DNA of 64,000 bases from an uncultured Chthonomonas sp. (GCA_903859705.1 CAIONQ010000154.1:49868-113867); one strand, 5' to 3'. Counted from the first letter of the stretch, positions 9,611-19,532 are shown. The notes: a model not told the origin generated them from the letters alone. Numbers and translations are program-made.

Positions 9611-12052
9611 TTAGTTGCCGCCCGTTAGCTCGGCAATGGCTTCCAGCTCAATAACGCGTGGGCCTGCAACGGTTCCATCTGGAGCGCGCCCCTGCACAAA
9701 CTCTGCCCGAAACTGGCGTGCATTAACAGGGGCGTTAAGCGTGCGCGTACGAAGAATATCTTCGGCGGCGTTCTCCATGGCGTAGGGGTGCGTGTTATCG
9801 AAAGTATCGATGAAGGTCCAATCCGAGCCCGGCCCTACCCGTGAAAATAGCCGGAATGTGCCGAACTCCCGCCTGCCCGTGTTTTCATCTCCATGCGCTT
9901 TTATACGGTAGCCGTGCAGGCGAACGGCGCCCCGGGTTTCCCACTCTACGCTATGAACAAAGCCTTCTGGTTTGCCATCTGCAAACAGAATCAGATCATG
10001 CGATTCCAGGGAACCGTAACTGCCACCGAATAGATCTCTTGGGTCGCTGCCGGGTAGCATGGCGCTGTGGTTGGTAACCTTTGCCCCGTAGCGCAGATTC
10101 CATAAATTGGCCTTTTGCCCCGGTTTGGGCTGCGGCAGGGGCTGTGCTTTTGCGGCACCCTGATCTGGGCCCTGTTGAAACTGCTTCGCCAGAAGCATCA
10201 GGGTATAGGGATCTACAAATTCGATTTCGGAGCCGGTTTCGGAGGCATGCACGCGGTCCATCATCTTCTTAAGATCGGTTGGGCTCCAGAGAATGGTGCG
10301 GCACACCAGAAACTCCGGTTTCTCTGGCCGGCAGTGGGCAAGTATGGATGCCGCGCCGGATATTGGATCGTTGAGATCGGTTTCCATTCTTAAGAAGGGA
10401 GTATCGCCCTCCATACCGATGCGAGGTACCTTCTGGGCAACCACTCCATCCGCAGAGAAGGTGGTGTAGGCCTTGCGTATTTCAGGAGTCATGCCCGGGG
10501 CATCGCCATCGATAACAAAGCCCGTGATGGAGAGATCCCACTGATTGAAGTAGCGCACGCAGTGCTGGCGCCAGGTTTCGAGCCCAGATTTGAGGCCCGA
10601 GTACTCTCTGGGTGGTGTGAGGCTGCCGGGGTTGAGATAGCCAGCGCCGGAATCACCGGCCGTAAAAGTATCTCCGGGGCGGGCGTTTTTGCGGGCCCAA
10701 TCCATGCCCGCTGCAAACCTATCTGCAAGGTTGGGGTTAAAGGCCCACCCTACCGGGATGGTGCCGCGTGCCGGATCGTTCCAGATATCTGGCAGGCGCT
10801 GATACAGCCAGGAGGCGGCATCGTAATCCCCGCCATAGATGGCCACATAGCTTTTGGGCGCAAGATGCCCATCGGCGGAGATAAGGCCACGCTTTTTAAG
10901 ATCGTTTACCGTTGGTTTTTGCTGCGGATAGTGGGATGCCAGCGGGAAGTGGGTATACACCGAGGCGTTGGCCATGGCGCAAATGCCGAGCGCATCGGCA
11001 TCCATGTAGGCATTGAAGCAGGAGAGGATGTGCGCGTACTTCCATTCTGTGGGCACGCCGCCATGTTTGCCGCCCGCGCCGGTGTAATCGGTGTACTTCC
11101 AGGCCCAGGGCACAAACCCGCCCACGTGAATCATTTTGCGTCCACCGGTTTGCAGCCATGCCGATTTGAGAATGGCGCGCAGGGTGGCCTGATCGGTGCC
11201 TTTTGGCTGCGAGGGATCATCTACCGGGGTTTCATCATCCCAGGGCAGCAGATCGAAAAAGAATCCGCGCTGCGATATAAAGAAATCGTGATCGGTTAGC
11301 GTGTGATTCGGGATGTACCCATCTGGATGCGCTATCCACCAGGAATCCAGATAGTAGGCAAGCCGTGTACCGGCGCATTTGCCTGTATCCAGGTAGCGCT
11401 CTTTGGCCCACAGGTAGGCATCACACTTGGCGCTGCCGCTGGATGGGGTGGCGCTGCCCGGCAGATGGCCTTTGCCTGTGAACATGCTGCTGCCATCCGG
11501 GTGAACCAGCCACAGCTTTACGGGCAGATGCAGGCCCGAAGGCGCGGTGAGATGCGTGTAGAGCGAATCTGGCGAGGGGTCGTACCTTACAGCGGCAAGA
11601 TCCTCTACCCCGGCTGCGGTGGAAGCTACATTAGAGGTGGCCGGCACACGATCATCGTATACCACCAGCCCGTTGATTCTGCTCTTAAACTTGTTGATGA
11701 GGCTATCCAGATTCGGAAGCGGCGTTGCCGTTCTATTTGCCAGCCAGGCACCGGGAGCGCGCAGGGTGTTAAGCCAGAAGCGATCTACCGTTGCCGTGTT
11801 GCCGCCCACCAGAAACAGATAGAGCTCTGGCTTATCCCGATTAACGATGCCCTGAATGGTGGTGATGAAATGGGTTTCATCCCATATTTTGCGCGCCATC
11901 TCGGGCTTTTTTGCATCCAGCGACACCGTGTAGGTGAGATCGTAGGTGTAGATGGGGCCAGCAGAATCCTGGGTGGCGGCGGCCGGTTTGCATAGCAATG
12001 CGGCCGCCGCGGCAAGCAGCGTAACTAACTGGGAGGCAATTGGATGTTTCAT
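9611..12052 (-). CDS. GxGYxYP-family secreted protein (putative glycoside hydrolase)
   Basis: Signal peptide at residues 1-26 (MKHPIASQLVTLLAAAAALL). The motif GDSGAGYLNP near residue 465 matches the family signature G-x-G-Y-x-Y/N-P. The preceding region (IQGIVNRDKPELYLFL, a scan of possessions-like alpha/beta fold, then a barrel-like core) also fits the GxGYxYP putative glycoside hydrolase family, whose substrate is unknown. The last 150 residues (NLWNLRYGAKVTNHSAM to ELEAIAEL) look like a carbohydrate-binding beta-sandwich of the F5/8-C type fused to the C-terminus. It is divergent from the FG-GAP gene at 12204, with about 150 bases of shared upstream DNA. The family call is good; enzymatic activity is inferred. 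Confidence 0.82.
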   Translation of the reverse strand: MKHPIASQLVTLLAAAAALLCKPAAATQDSAGPIYTYDLTYTVSLDAKKPEMARKIWDETHFITTIQGIVNRDKPELYLFLVGGNTATVDRFWLNTLRAPGAWLANRTATPLPNLDSLINKFKSRINGLVVYDDRVPATSNVASTAAGVEDLAAVRYDPSPDSLYTHLTAPSGLHLPVKLWLVHPDGSSMFTGKGHLPGSATPSSGSAKCDAYLWAKERYLDTGKCAGTRLAYYLDSWWIAHPDGYIPNHTLTDHDFFISQRGFFFDLLPWDDETPVDDPSQPKGTDQATLRAILKSAWLQTGGRKMIHVGGFVPWAWKYTDYTGAGGKHGGVPTEWKYAHILSCFNAYMDADALGICAMANASVYTHFPLASHYPQQKPTVNDLKKRGLISADGHLAPKSYVAIYGGDYDAASWLYQRLPDIWNDPARGTIPVGWAFNPNLADRFAAGMDWARKNARPGDTFTAGDSGAGYLNPGSLTPPREYSGLKSGLETWRQHCVRYFNQWDLSITGFVIDGDAPGMTPEIRKAYTTFSADGVVAQKVPRIGMEGDTPFLRMETDLNDPISGAASILAHCRPEKPEFLVCRTILWSPTDLKKMMDRVHASETGSEIEFVDPYTLMLLAKQFQQGPDQGAAKAQPLPQPKPGQKANLWNLRYGAKVTNHSAMLPGSDPRDLFGGSYGSLESHDLILFADGKPEGFVHSVEWETRGAVRLHGYRIKAHGDENTGRREFGTFRLFSRVGPGSDWTFIDTFDNTHPYAMENAAEDILRTRTLNAPVNARQFRAEFVQGRAPDGTVAGPRVIELEAIAELTGGN

Positions 12053-12203
12053 GCCGTAGGTTGCGACGCCAGGCGCGCAAACTCCTTAACCGTGCGCGGC
12101 ATGTTGCATGAGAAGTTTGCGCGCATTGCAGGGAAACAGTGCCTAACTGCCGGATAAGATCTTCAAATGCGGGCAGTAGGATGCCCCGATTCAGGAGTTT
12201 GCC

Positions 12204-13295
12204 ATGCCTCTTAAGTTTCGTAAGATTCTGATTGCCGATGAGCGCTATGAATCTGCAGCGGTGTTTGATGTGGATAACGATGGCGTGCTGGATATTGTAT
12301 CCGGGGCGTACTGGTACAAAGGTCCAGACTTCAAGCAGGCGTTTAAAATTGGAGATGTGCGCGCCGAGGGCGAGTATTTCGACGACTTTTCTACGTTGCC
12401 ACTGGATGTTAATGGCGATGGGTATATGGATTTTGTTACCGGCGGCTGGTGGGGAAACAATCTGCGTTGGCGCCAGAACCCCGGGCCCGCAGGTGGCGAG
12501 TGGACCACGCATGTGATTGCAGAGGTTGGCAATGTGGAAACCACCCGTATGTGGGATGTGGATGGCGATGGTGAGTTTGAGATTGTGCCCAACACGCCGG
12601 GTGCACCACTGCGGGTATTTAAGTTACTGCGGGACTCGGATGGCAACGGCACGGGCGAATTTAGCAGCCGTACCATCTGGAGTAAGGCGCAGGGGCATGG
12701 GCTGGGCTTCGGGGATATTTCTGGCAGCGGCCGTGGGGATTTTGTGCTGCACAATGGCTGGCTGGAGGCACCGGAGAATCCCTATGATGGCCCGGAGGCA
12801 GACTGGGTGTTTCATCCTGATTTCAGCCTGGGCTCTGCAAGTGTGCCAATTCTTGTTGTGGATGTGAACGGGGATGGCCTGAACGATTTGATTGTTGGCC
12901 AGGGCCATAACTATGGCCTGGAGTGGCTTGAGCAGGGGCGGGATGCCGATGGCAACCGAACCTGGAAGCGCCACCCCATCGACCCCTGGAACGCGCAATA
13001 TCATGATTTGCAGTGGGCAGATATTGATGGCGATGGCCAGTGCGAACTGATTACAGGCAAGCGGCACCGCGCGCATAACGGGCACGACCCGGGCGAGCAC
13101 GATGATGTGGGAATCTACTACTTTAAGTGGAACGGGGAATCCTTTACCAAGCAGATTATCGATTACGGGCAGATTCGGCAAGCAACGGGCTGCGGAATTC
13201 TGTTTGCCCTTGCAGATCTGCGCGGCACTGGCAGATTAGACCTGGTAGCACCTGGCAAAGATGGCCTGTTTCTGTTCTTAAACGAAGGCTTTTAG
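12204..13295 (+). CDS. FG-GAP/VCBS repeat protein
   Basis: Seven-bladed beta-propeller-like protein with repeated calcium-binding loops of the D-x-D-x-D-G type: DVDNDGVLDIVSG (about 24-36), DVNGDGYMDFVTG (about 70-82), DVDGDGEFEI (about 118-127), DVNGDGLNDLIVG (about 221-233) and DIDGDGQCELITG (about 273-285). Such proteins bind ligands or carbohydrates and are normally secreted, yet there is no N-terminal signal peptide here (MPLKFRKILIADERYESAAV), so it may be cytoplasmic or use another route. 363 residues, start chosen at 12204 with AGGAG seven bases upstream. Function beyond the fold is unknown. Confidence 0.85.
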   Translation: MPLKFRKILIADERYESAAVFDVDNDGVLDIVSGAYWYKGPDFKQAFKIGDVRAEGEYFDDFSTLPLDVNGDGYMDFVTGGWWGNNLRWRQNPGPAGGEWTTHVIAEVGNVETTRMWDVDGDGEFEIVPNTPGAPLRVFKLLRDSDGNGTGEFSSRTIWSKAQGHGLGFGDISGSGRGDFVLHNGWLEAPENPYDGPEADWVFHPDFSLGSASVPILVVDVNGDGLNDLIVGQGHNYGLEWLEQGRDADGNRTWKRHPIDPWNAQYHDLQWADIDGDGQCELITGKRHRAHNGHDPGEHDDVGIYYFKWNGESFTKQIIDYGQIRQATGCGILFALADLRGTGRLDLVAPGKDGLFLFLNEGF

Positions 13296-13315
13296 ACTCG
13301 GGGTGTATAGATATA

Positions 13316-13349
13316 AAAAGGCGGCCTCCCAATAAGGAGGCCGCCTTTT
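13316..13349. terminator. Strong bidirectional intrinsic terminator
   Basis: A 14-bp perfect stem, AAAAGGCGGCCTCC (13316-13329) and GGAGGCCGCCTTTT (13336-13349), loop CAATAA. The A-run/T-run ends make it a rho-independent terminator on either strand, between convergent genes. Confidence 0.9.
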
Positions 13350-13364
13350 CTACGATTGGTGCCG

Positions 13365-14687
13365 TTACTCTATGGCTGCCGATTCTAAGGCAAGCTCATC
13401 CGGAGTACCGAACAGCTTTGCGCGCTCATCATCAAATGCGCCTTCCCAGCGTGCAATAACAACCGTTGCCAGGCAGTTGCCAAGCACGTTTACGCTGGTG
13501 CGTGCCATATCCATTAGTTCATCTACACCCAGGATGACAACCACGCCTGCAGCAGGCAAGTTGAAGGATGCGCAGGTTGCCAGCAGAATTACCAGCGAGG
13601 CGCGCGGTACGGCTGCAACGCCCTTAGAGGTGATCATGAGGGTAACCATCATGGCTACCTGGCGGCCAAAATCCATGTGCACATGCGTGCTAGCTTCGGC
13701 GGCCTGGGCCACAAAAACAGAGGCTATGGCAAGGTAAAGCGTGGTGCCATCCAGGTTGAAGCTATACCCTGTGGGCATTACGAAGCTGACAATGCGCTTG
13801 GGAACTCCCAGCCTCTCCATCATCTCCATGGCCTTGGGCAGTGCAGATTCGCTGCTTGTGGTTGCAAAGGCGATGGTAAAGGGCTCTCTAACCGCCTGTA
13901 GAAACTTTTTGATGGGCAGACGTACGATGATAGCAACAATGCCCAGCACAACTATTACAAAGATTATCAGGGCCACATAGAGAGACCCGATGAGTTTAGC
14001 GAGGTTTTTTAGCACCCCTAAGCCATGCTCTCCAATAGTGTGTGCCATTGCAGCGCCAACGCCGATGGGGGCGAAGCGCATGATATATTCTGTGAACTTG
14101 AACATAATGTGCGAGAGGCTCTCGCACCAGTGCAGCACGGGTTTGCCTTTATCGCCCATTGCAATAACGGCGGCGGCAAACATAATGGAGAATGCAACAA
14201 TCTGAAGAACATCGCCTTTTGCAAGTGCCTCAAAAACGTTGGATGGAAAGATGTGAACGATAGTTTCGACCAGCGTCTTGGGGTGATTCTCAGCAATCTT
14301 ACTAAGTTTGGAGACATCTGTGCCGAGCACTATACCTGCGCCTGGCTTCGTAAAGTTAACCACCCCCAGGCCAATAAACAGGGCAAAGGTGGTTACAATT
14401 TCGAAGTAAACCAGCGCCTTCATGCCCATGCGGCCAACGCGCTTGATATCGCCTTCGCCAGCAATGCCCACAACAATGGTTGCGAAGATAAGTGGCGATA
14501 TAACCGACTTGATGAGATTTAGAAAGATATCTCGAAGGAAGAACGCCTCTTTGGCAAGGGCAGGGTTAAGCCACCCAAGAATGATGCCGGCCACCAGGCC
14601 AATCATAATCCAGGCAGTGAGGGAGATGCGGCGCTTGCCGGGAGCGCCACCAGCGGCGGGCGTAGATCCCGTTACATTCTCGGACAT
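13365..14687 (-). CDS. Dicarboxylate/amino acid:cation symporter (DAACS/SDF family)
   Basis: Inner-membrane Na+- or H+-coupled carrier of glutamate, aspartate or C4-dicarboxylates (GltP/GltT/DctA relatives). Eight TM helices and two re-entrant loops are expected. Visible family signatures are TSSESALPKAMEMME (HP1 serine motif), PTGYSFNLDGTTLYL (TM7 NMDGT-like motif, here NLDGT), SKGVAAVPRASLVIL (HP2) and DELMDMARTSVNVLGN (TM8, with the substrate-binding Asp/Arg/Asn region). 440 residues is standard. Which substrate it takes cannot be settled from sequence; DctA-like and GltP-like members are both possible. Followed by its own hairpin at the convergent junction 13316-13349. Confidence 0.92.
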   Translation of the reverse strand: MSENVTGSTPAAGGAPGKRRISLTAWIMIGLVAGIILGWLNPALAKEAFFLRDIFLNLIKSVISPLIFATIVVGIAGEGDIKRVGRMGMKALVYFEIVTTFALFIGLGVVNFTKPGAGIVLGTDVSKLSKIAENHPKTLVETIVHIFPSNVFEALAKGDVLQIVAFSIMFAAAVIAMGDKGKPVLHWCESLSHIMFKFTEYIMRFAPIGVGAAMAHTIGEHGLGVLKNLAKLIGSLYVALIIFVIVVLGIVAIIVRLPIKKFLQAVREPFTIAFATTSSESALPKAMEMMERLGVPKRIVSFVMPTGYSFNLDGTTLYLAIASVFVAQAAEASTHVHMDFGRQVAMMVTLMITSKGVAAVPRASLVILLATCASFNLPAAGVVVILGVDELMDMARTSVNVLGNCLATVVIARWEGAFDDERAKLFGTPDELALESAAIE

Positions 14688-14719
14688 CGGCAGAATTAAA
14701 CCCTTTGAAACAGAATTGA

Positions 14720-14751
14720 CCGGCAGCCCATCCGGATGGGCGGGCTGCCGG
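14720..14751 (-). terminator. Hairpin terminator after Gfo/Idh/MocA gene (14772-16082)
   Basis: Perfect 10-bp arms CCGGCAGCCC (14720-14729) and GGGCTGCCGG (14742-14751) located just past the stop of the minus-strand gene and before the start of the symporter gene. It separates the two transcription units. Confidence 0.65.
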
Positions 14752-14771
14752 CCTTGAAGAGAGTTTGGTGG

Positions 14772-16082
14772 TTAGGCTTTTGGAAGCTTCCACTCGCCGC
14801 GGCGCTCGCGATCACGCCACTTATCGGCCTCTTTGTCGTTAACAAAGTGCCACTTCTCCGGGTCCCACTTCAGCTTGCGGCCATTCCAGTAGGCCAGGTT
14901 GCCAAGGTGGCAAACGGTTACAGAGCGTGCGCCAATTTCCACATCGCAGATTGGTTTTTCGCGGCTCTTGATACAATCGTACCAGTTCTGATGGTGGCCA
15001 GGGGAAGTGAACAGAGGCTTCTCGCTGGCGCCCAGCGGGGCCTTAACGATCTCATCTGGCCAGCTGATGAGCTTTCCGCGATCGACATAAACCACACCGC
15101 GATCGCCAACAAAGTGTACGCCACCGCGCTCAACACCATCCGGGCCGGTGTATCCGCCATGAATAACCTCTGCGCCGCTGGCATAGAGGAACTTGACGCC
15201 GATACCCTTGGAAGGATCATCTGGTGGGATAACTTCTATTGGGCCGCTCTCATCCATGCCGAGGCCCCACTGGGCGATATCGAAGTGGTGAGCGCCCCAG
15301 TCGGTCATACCACCACCGGAGAACTCACGGTATAGGCGCCAGTTGGGGAAGTGATCGTGAACGCCGCGTGGGCTGAGCACCGAGTTGTACGGGCGCTGGG
15401 GACTCTGGCCAAGCCATCTATCCCAATCCAGCCCGGATTCCATTGGCTCTTCTGGAAGGTCGCAGGGTTTGCTGGGGCCGCCAACGGAAACAAAAACCTG
15501 TTTGACTTTGCCGATGCGGCCATTGCGCACGGCCTCGCATGCGATTCGGAACTCTTTATCAGAGCGCTGCTGGCTGCCGGTTTGCAGAACACGCTTGTGT
15601 TTGCGCACCGCATCAACCATTACCTTGGCTTCGGCGATGGTGAGTGTAAGTGGCTTTTCGCAGTACACATCTTTGCCATGCTTTACGGCATCCACTGCGA
15701 TGGTGCAGTGCCAGTGATCCGGGGTTCCGATAAGAACGGCATCGATATCTTTGCGTGCAAGCAGTTCACGATAATCGACGTAGGTGGCGCAGCCTTTGTA
15801 GGTGGTATCGGTGGAATACCAGTCGTCTACAATCTTCTTTCCGTTTTCGCGGCGTGTAGTATCTACATCGCAAACGGCCACTACCTGCACTTCCGGCGTG
15901 CGGATAAAGGCATTGAGATGCCCCTTGGCCTGCTTGCCCACGCCAATTACGCCAATGGTAAGCCTGGCGCTGGGTGCAGTGGCACCCTGCCGGCCAAGAG
16001 CGGAGGCCTTAATCACCATGGGGGCAGCAGCAAAAACTGCGGCTCCGGTGATAAGATCTCGCCTGCTGATTGGATTTGTCAC
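14772..16082 (-). CDS. Gfo/Idh/MocA-family oxidoreductase with Tat signal
   Basis: Second secreted NAD(P)-dependent sugar oxidoreductase in the window. I chose the GTG at 16082: it has GGGAGG (16088-16093) at proper spacing and gives an N-terminus TNPISRRDLITGAAVFAAAP, a clean Tat leader; the frame stays open upstream to 16136 but adds nothing family-like. Rossmann start LTIGVIGVGKQAKG (about 41-54), YCEKPLTLTIAEAK near 136, and the C-terminal domain with REFSGGGMTDWGAHHFDIAQW near 245, including the His pair typical of these proteins. Divergent in sequence from the 5379 paralogue. Substrate unknown. No operon partner: flanked by a terminator and by an independently transcribed gene. Confidence 0.9.
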   Translation of the reverse strand: MTNPISRRDLITGAAVFAAAPMVIKASALGRQGATAPSARLTIGVIGVGKQAKGHLNAFIRTPEVQVVAVCDVDTTRRENGKKIVDDWYSTDTTYKGCATYVDYRELLARKDIDAVLIGTPDHWHCTIAVDAVKHGKDVYCEKPLTLTIAEAKVMVDAVRKHKRVLQTGSQQRSDKEFRIACEAVRNGRIGKVKQVFVSVGGPSKPCDLPEEPMESGLDWDRWLGQSPQRPYNSVLSPRGVHDHFPNWRLYREFSGGGMTDWGAHHFDIAQWGLGMDESGPIEVIPPDDPSKGIGVKFLYASGAEVIHGGYTGPDGVERGGVHFVGDRGVVYVDRGKLISWPDEIVKAPLGASEKPLFTSPGHHQNWYDCIKSREKPICDVEIGARSVTVCHLGNLAYWNGRKLKWDPEKWHFVNDKEADKWRDRERRGEWKLPKA

Positions 16083-16202
16083 AACAGCCTCCCTGTGTTT
16101 TGCCCACAGCGGTGTTGTGTACTGTGGACAATGCAAACGCTAACTCGCTTTTTCGATGTTTGTGGGGCTTATGCCTGCCTGAAGCGGCAAAAAGACCGCT
16201 AC

Positions 16203-18089
16203 TCAGTGAATGCCAGCCTTAATAAGTGCAAGTGTAGCCCAACATGTGGTTTCGAAAGAAGATACCTGTGCGGCGCCATGCGCAAAGCCTGTATCGATGG
16301 TTGGGCACACTGGCAGCCTGTGCGCCAGTGTAAACCAGCTGCCATCATCCTGTTGGGTAGCGGTTAAGAACCGGATAGCCATGGTAATGGCACGGCTGTT
16401 TGTGCGCATTCCGCCCGCTTCTGCAAGGGCGTAAAGGGCCAGGGCGGTAACGCGGGTATCGCTCTCTTTATTGGTGCCTGCAACTGTTGGCCACCCGCCA
16501 TCGGCTTTTTGTGCCTCCAGCAGTTCGTAGGCGGCAACGGCGCAATCTTCCCGGCTGGCACCACTCCACTTTAGGCCCAAAAGCCGTGCCGCACGCCCTT
16601 CACAATCCTCCAGGTGCAGGCTCAGAAACCACTCTTGCGCCCTGGCAAGGCGCTCCTCTGTACGATACCGTGGTGCAGTAGATGCAAACTCAGCCAGGGC
16701 CTTTGCCGCCAGGGCGCTCTGCAGAACCTGCTGGCCAGATTGGCCAGATTGCAGGCCATTGGAGGGCCAGCTGCCATCCGGGCTCTGAAACAGAGATGCT
16801 GCCAGTGCCCGGTTTGAAAGCTCGAGCGTGTGGTGCGCATGCACTGCGGATAGGCCTAAAAGCATGCTGCCCACGCGCGCAGGCAAATCGCCAGTATCTG
16901 CCCCAACCGGAACATCCGCCATGGCCGGGTTCTGTACTGCTGCCTGCACTGCAAGGGCATCGGAATGTGCCGATTGCAGTGCGGCCAATTTAAGCTTGTT
17001 TACCAGGCTGCTATCCACGCTTTTGGGCGGGGCAGATGCCAGAACAGCCAGCGCCAGCCCCTGATGGTGGCAGGAGCTGCACCCACTATCGGCAGCATTG
17101 TAAAACGCCTGTGTGCTGTTTTGAACCGTTGCCAGCGCAAGCGAGAGCGCCTTTTGAGGGCTGGAGCCATTGCCCACGGTGGAGGCCGCCGGCGGCATAA
17201 ACGGGGCCTGCCTCAGCTCTGCAGCTGTTTCAAGATATCCGTGCCGAATGGCAAGGGAGAGCGGAGTTGCGCCGGTTTGATCTCTGCGGATAGCGGCCGA
17301 GGCGCCTCCATGCTCCAGAATGGCCTTTACAATTGGGCCAGAAGCACCTGTGCGCGCCGCAATATGCAGGGCGTTGCACCCTTCCGAATTGCGAATATCG
17401 GCGCGTGCCCCGGCAGAAATCAGCGCCGTAACAGAGGCAAGGTTGTTGGCAGCCACCGCCTCCATAAGGGGGGTGTTGCCATGCAGGTTTGTGGCAGAAA
17501 TCAGGGCTCCCATCCGAATCAATGGCTTGATGCAGGCAGGGCCGCTACGAGCCGCATAGAAGAGAGCATTTTCGCCGAGATAATCGGTTTCAGATAGATT
17601 CTTGGCACGGCTGAGTGTGCTAAGCACCTCTGGCATATCGTTGGCGGCGGCCAGCATGAGGTCGGTAATGCCGCGCTCCCCAGATTTTGCACTAACGGCG
17701 CCCCGCTTCAACAGCAGCAATGCAGTTTTCTTCTGGCCTCCACGGAGCGCTGCCGTTAAGGCGGTACCGAAGGAAGTGGATTCGTTGAGGCGAGCGCCCT
17801 TCTTTAACAGTGCCTCAGCCCGTGCGCTGTTGCCTTTGAAGCTGGCCCACTGCAGGGCGGTGATGCCGGATGCATTCGGCAATGCGGCACGCGCACTGCT
17901 TGCTGCTTCGGTAAAGGCAGTTGCATTCGAATCCCGGATGGCAGCAAATAGCTTTACCCGGCGCAGATCCGGCCGAACACGCTGCTTTTGCACTGACCAT
18001 GCGGGCAGTGCAGCAACCAGAGAGATGGCTGCCAGAGCAATGCTGGAAGTGAGAATGAGGAATCGAAGCCGCTGCGGAGTTTGCTGCAT
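16203..18089 (-). CDS. Ankyrin-repeat / CxxCH / terpenoid-cyclase-like repeat protein, exported
   Basis: 628 residues from the ATG at 18089 (a longer frame adds 20 residues but pushes the hydrophobic leader inward). An N-terminal membrane segment/signal (LRFLILTSSIALAAISLVAA) is followed by ankyrin-type repeats (about 50-310; e.g. NLHGNTPLMEAVAANNLASV and EGCNALHIAARTG). A heme-c-type CSSCHH motif sits near 335, and the C-terminal half has alpha/alpha repeats resembling squalene-hopene/prenyltransferase cyclase-like domains (GSWPSNGLQSGQ, DGGWPTVAG, DDGSWFTLAHR). The DGSW-like motifs are QW-type repeats. This looks like a periplasmic, possibly heme-bearing scaffold or sensor rather than a real cyclase, since no DxDD motif is seen. 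Role unknown; divergent from the UroD-like gene. Confidence 0.82.
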   Translation of the reverse strand: MQQTPQRLRFLILTSSIALAAISLVAALPAWSVQKQRVRPDLRRVKLFAAIRDSNATAFTEAASSARAALPNASGITALQWASFKGNSARAEALLKKGARLNESTSFGTALTAALRGGQKKTALLLLKRGAVSAKSGERGITDLMLAAANDMPEVLSTLSRAKNLSETDYLGENALFYAARSGPACIKPLIRMGALISATNLHGNTPLMEAVAANNLASVTALISAGARADIRNSEGCNALHIAARTGASGPIVKAILEHGGASAAIRRDQTGATPLSLAIRHGYLETAAELRQAPFMPPAASTVGNGSSPQKALSLALATVQNSTQAFYNAADSGCSSCHHQGLALAVLASAPPKSVDSSLVNKLKLAALQSAHSDALAVQAAVQNPAMADVPVGADTGDLPARVGSMLLGLSAVHAHHTLELSNRALAASLFQSPDGSWPSNGLQSGQSGQQVLQSALAAKALAEFASTAPRYRTEERLARAQEWFLSLHLEDCEGRAARLLGLKWSGASREDCAVAAYELLEAQKADGGWPTVAGTNKESDTRVTALALYALAEAGGMRTNSRAITMAIRFLTATQQDDGSWFTLAHRLPVCPTIDTGFAHGAAQVSSFETTCWATLALIKAGIH

Positions 18090-18317
18090 GAATGCCCTGT
18101 GCTTACACGTTCTGGAAAAACGGTGGGTTGGCAGATGTGCTGCCCGCAATGAGTTCTCTTATTGGCTGCCAATTTCCTGTAATTTCGCTGCGATTGCCCT
18201 CTTCGCCATGCAACACAACAGCATCATGCAGGACAGGCGGTACACGCAGAGAAAGGGTACCTGCAGGAAGGCGTACCTCTACGCATTATTACCTTTTACT
18301 TTATGGGAGACGGCAGG

Positions 18318-19532
18318 ATGACACCACGAGAACGCGTTGTGGCGGCGCTCAACTTTAAGGAAACCGACCGGGTGCCACGAGATCTGGGCGCAATGCGCTC
18401 TACGGGTATCAGCGCATTTGCTTACTCTGCCCTGGTAGAAGCACTGGGCCTGCCACCACGCCTGCCACGTGTGCACGATACCGGGCAGATGCTTGCACTT
18501 CCAGATCTGGATGTGTTGGATGCGCTGGGCTGCGATGTTGTAACCATAGATGGCGGCGTTACAGATGCTTTTCCGGAGCCCGAGAAGTGGCACGACTTTG
18601 ATTTTGGCGGAAGGCTGCCTGCGCAGGTACTGAACCCGGCCGCCTTTCAGGTAAAGCCGGATGGGTCTGTAGTTCAGGGCGGATCCATTATGCCACCCAG
18701 CTCTTTTGTGTTTAACTCTGATCACAGTGGCCAGCCAATGCTGGGGCTGGATGAGGAGCTGCCGCTGCTGGACCTGACTCAGTGGAAACAGGATCTGCAG
18801 GCGCGCAGGCTTACCGAAGAAAGGGCAGAACGCACTGCTGAATATGTTCGCAGAGTAAAAGAGAGTACAGATAGGGCGGTATTCCTTACCGATTATTGTG
18901 GTGCCGGTATCGGCATTGGTAACTTTAGCGGCATTGGTATATTCCCTATTATCTGTAAACTTGAGCCGGACTATGTGCAGGAGCTGCACGAAATAACCAT
19001 TCAGCATGCCATCCACAATGTGCGCACCCTGCTGCCCCGCGTCAATGGCATGGTGGATGTGATTATGACCACCGCGGATGACTGGGGAACCCAGAACTCT
19101 TTGATTGCCTCGCCCCAAACCTACCGTAAGTTGTTTTTGCCCTACTACCGCAGGCTAAACGATGAGATTCATAGCATTTTGCCGGATGTGAAGATATTCA
19201 TGCACAACTGCGGTGCCATCTATGATCTATTGGATCTGATTATCGAAAGCGGGTTCGATATTATTAACCCGGTACAGTGGCCGGCCGGCAAGCAAGGATA
19301 TCGAGATTGGAAGGATAAAGTGCGTGGCCGCGCCAGCATGTGGGGCGGAGGAGTAGATACCCAGCACACGCTTCCGCATGCAAATGCCGAAGAGGTTGGC
19401 CGCGAAGTTACCGAAGTAGTGGGCTATCTTAAGCAAAATGGTGGGTATGTATTTAATAATATTCACAATCTACTTGCAGAGGTGGACCCCGCAAAGGTAA
19501 TCTCAATGTACAGAGCGGCTGCGACGGCATAG
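18318..19532 (+). CDS. Uroporphyrinogen-decarboxylase-fold protein (UroD-like, MtaA/CmuA type)
   Basis: TIM-barrel protein of the UroD superfamily. It opens MTPRERVVAALNFKETDRVPRD, the standard beginning of the methyltransferase-like (MtaA/CmuA) branch, and continues with FMHNCGAIYDLLDLIIESGFDIINPVQW (His/Cys near 300, candidate zinc ligands) and GGGVDTQHTLPHAN near 340. The start at 18318 has GGGAGACGGCAGG upstream; an in-frame ATG at 18303 is possible. True heme-pathway UroD has a different N-terminus, so cobalamin- or sugar-linked methyl transfer or decarboxylation is likelier; members of this branch often neighbour glycoside-degradation genes in related bacteria. Exact reaction unknown. 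404 residues. Confidence 0.85.
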   Translation: MTPRERVVAALNFKETDRVPRDLGAMRSTGISAFAYSALVEALGLPPRLPRVHDTGQMLALPDLDVLDALGCDVVTIDGGVTDAFPEPEKWHDFDFGGRLPAQVLNPAAFQVKPDGSVVQGGSIMPPSSFVFNSDHSGQPMLGLDEELPLLDLTQWKQDLQARRLTEERAERTAEYVRRVKESTDRAVFLTDYCGAGIGIGNFSGIGIFPIICKLEPDYVQELHEITIQHAIHNVRTLLPRVNGMVDVIMTTADDWGTQNSLIASPQTYRKLFLPYYRRLNDEIHSILPDVKIFMHNCGAIYDLLDLIIESGFDIINPVQWPAGKQGYRDWKDKVRGRASMWGGGVDTQHTLPHANAEEVGREVTEVVGYLKQNGGYVFNNIHNLLAEVDPAKVISMYRAAATA

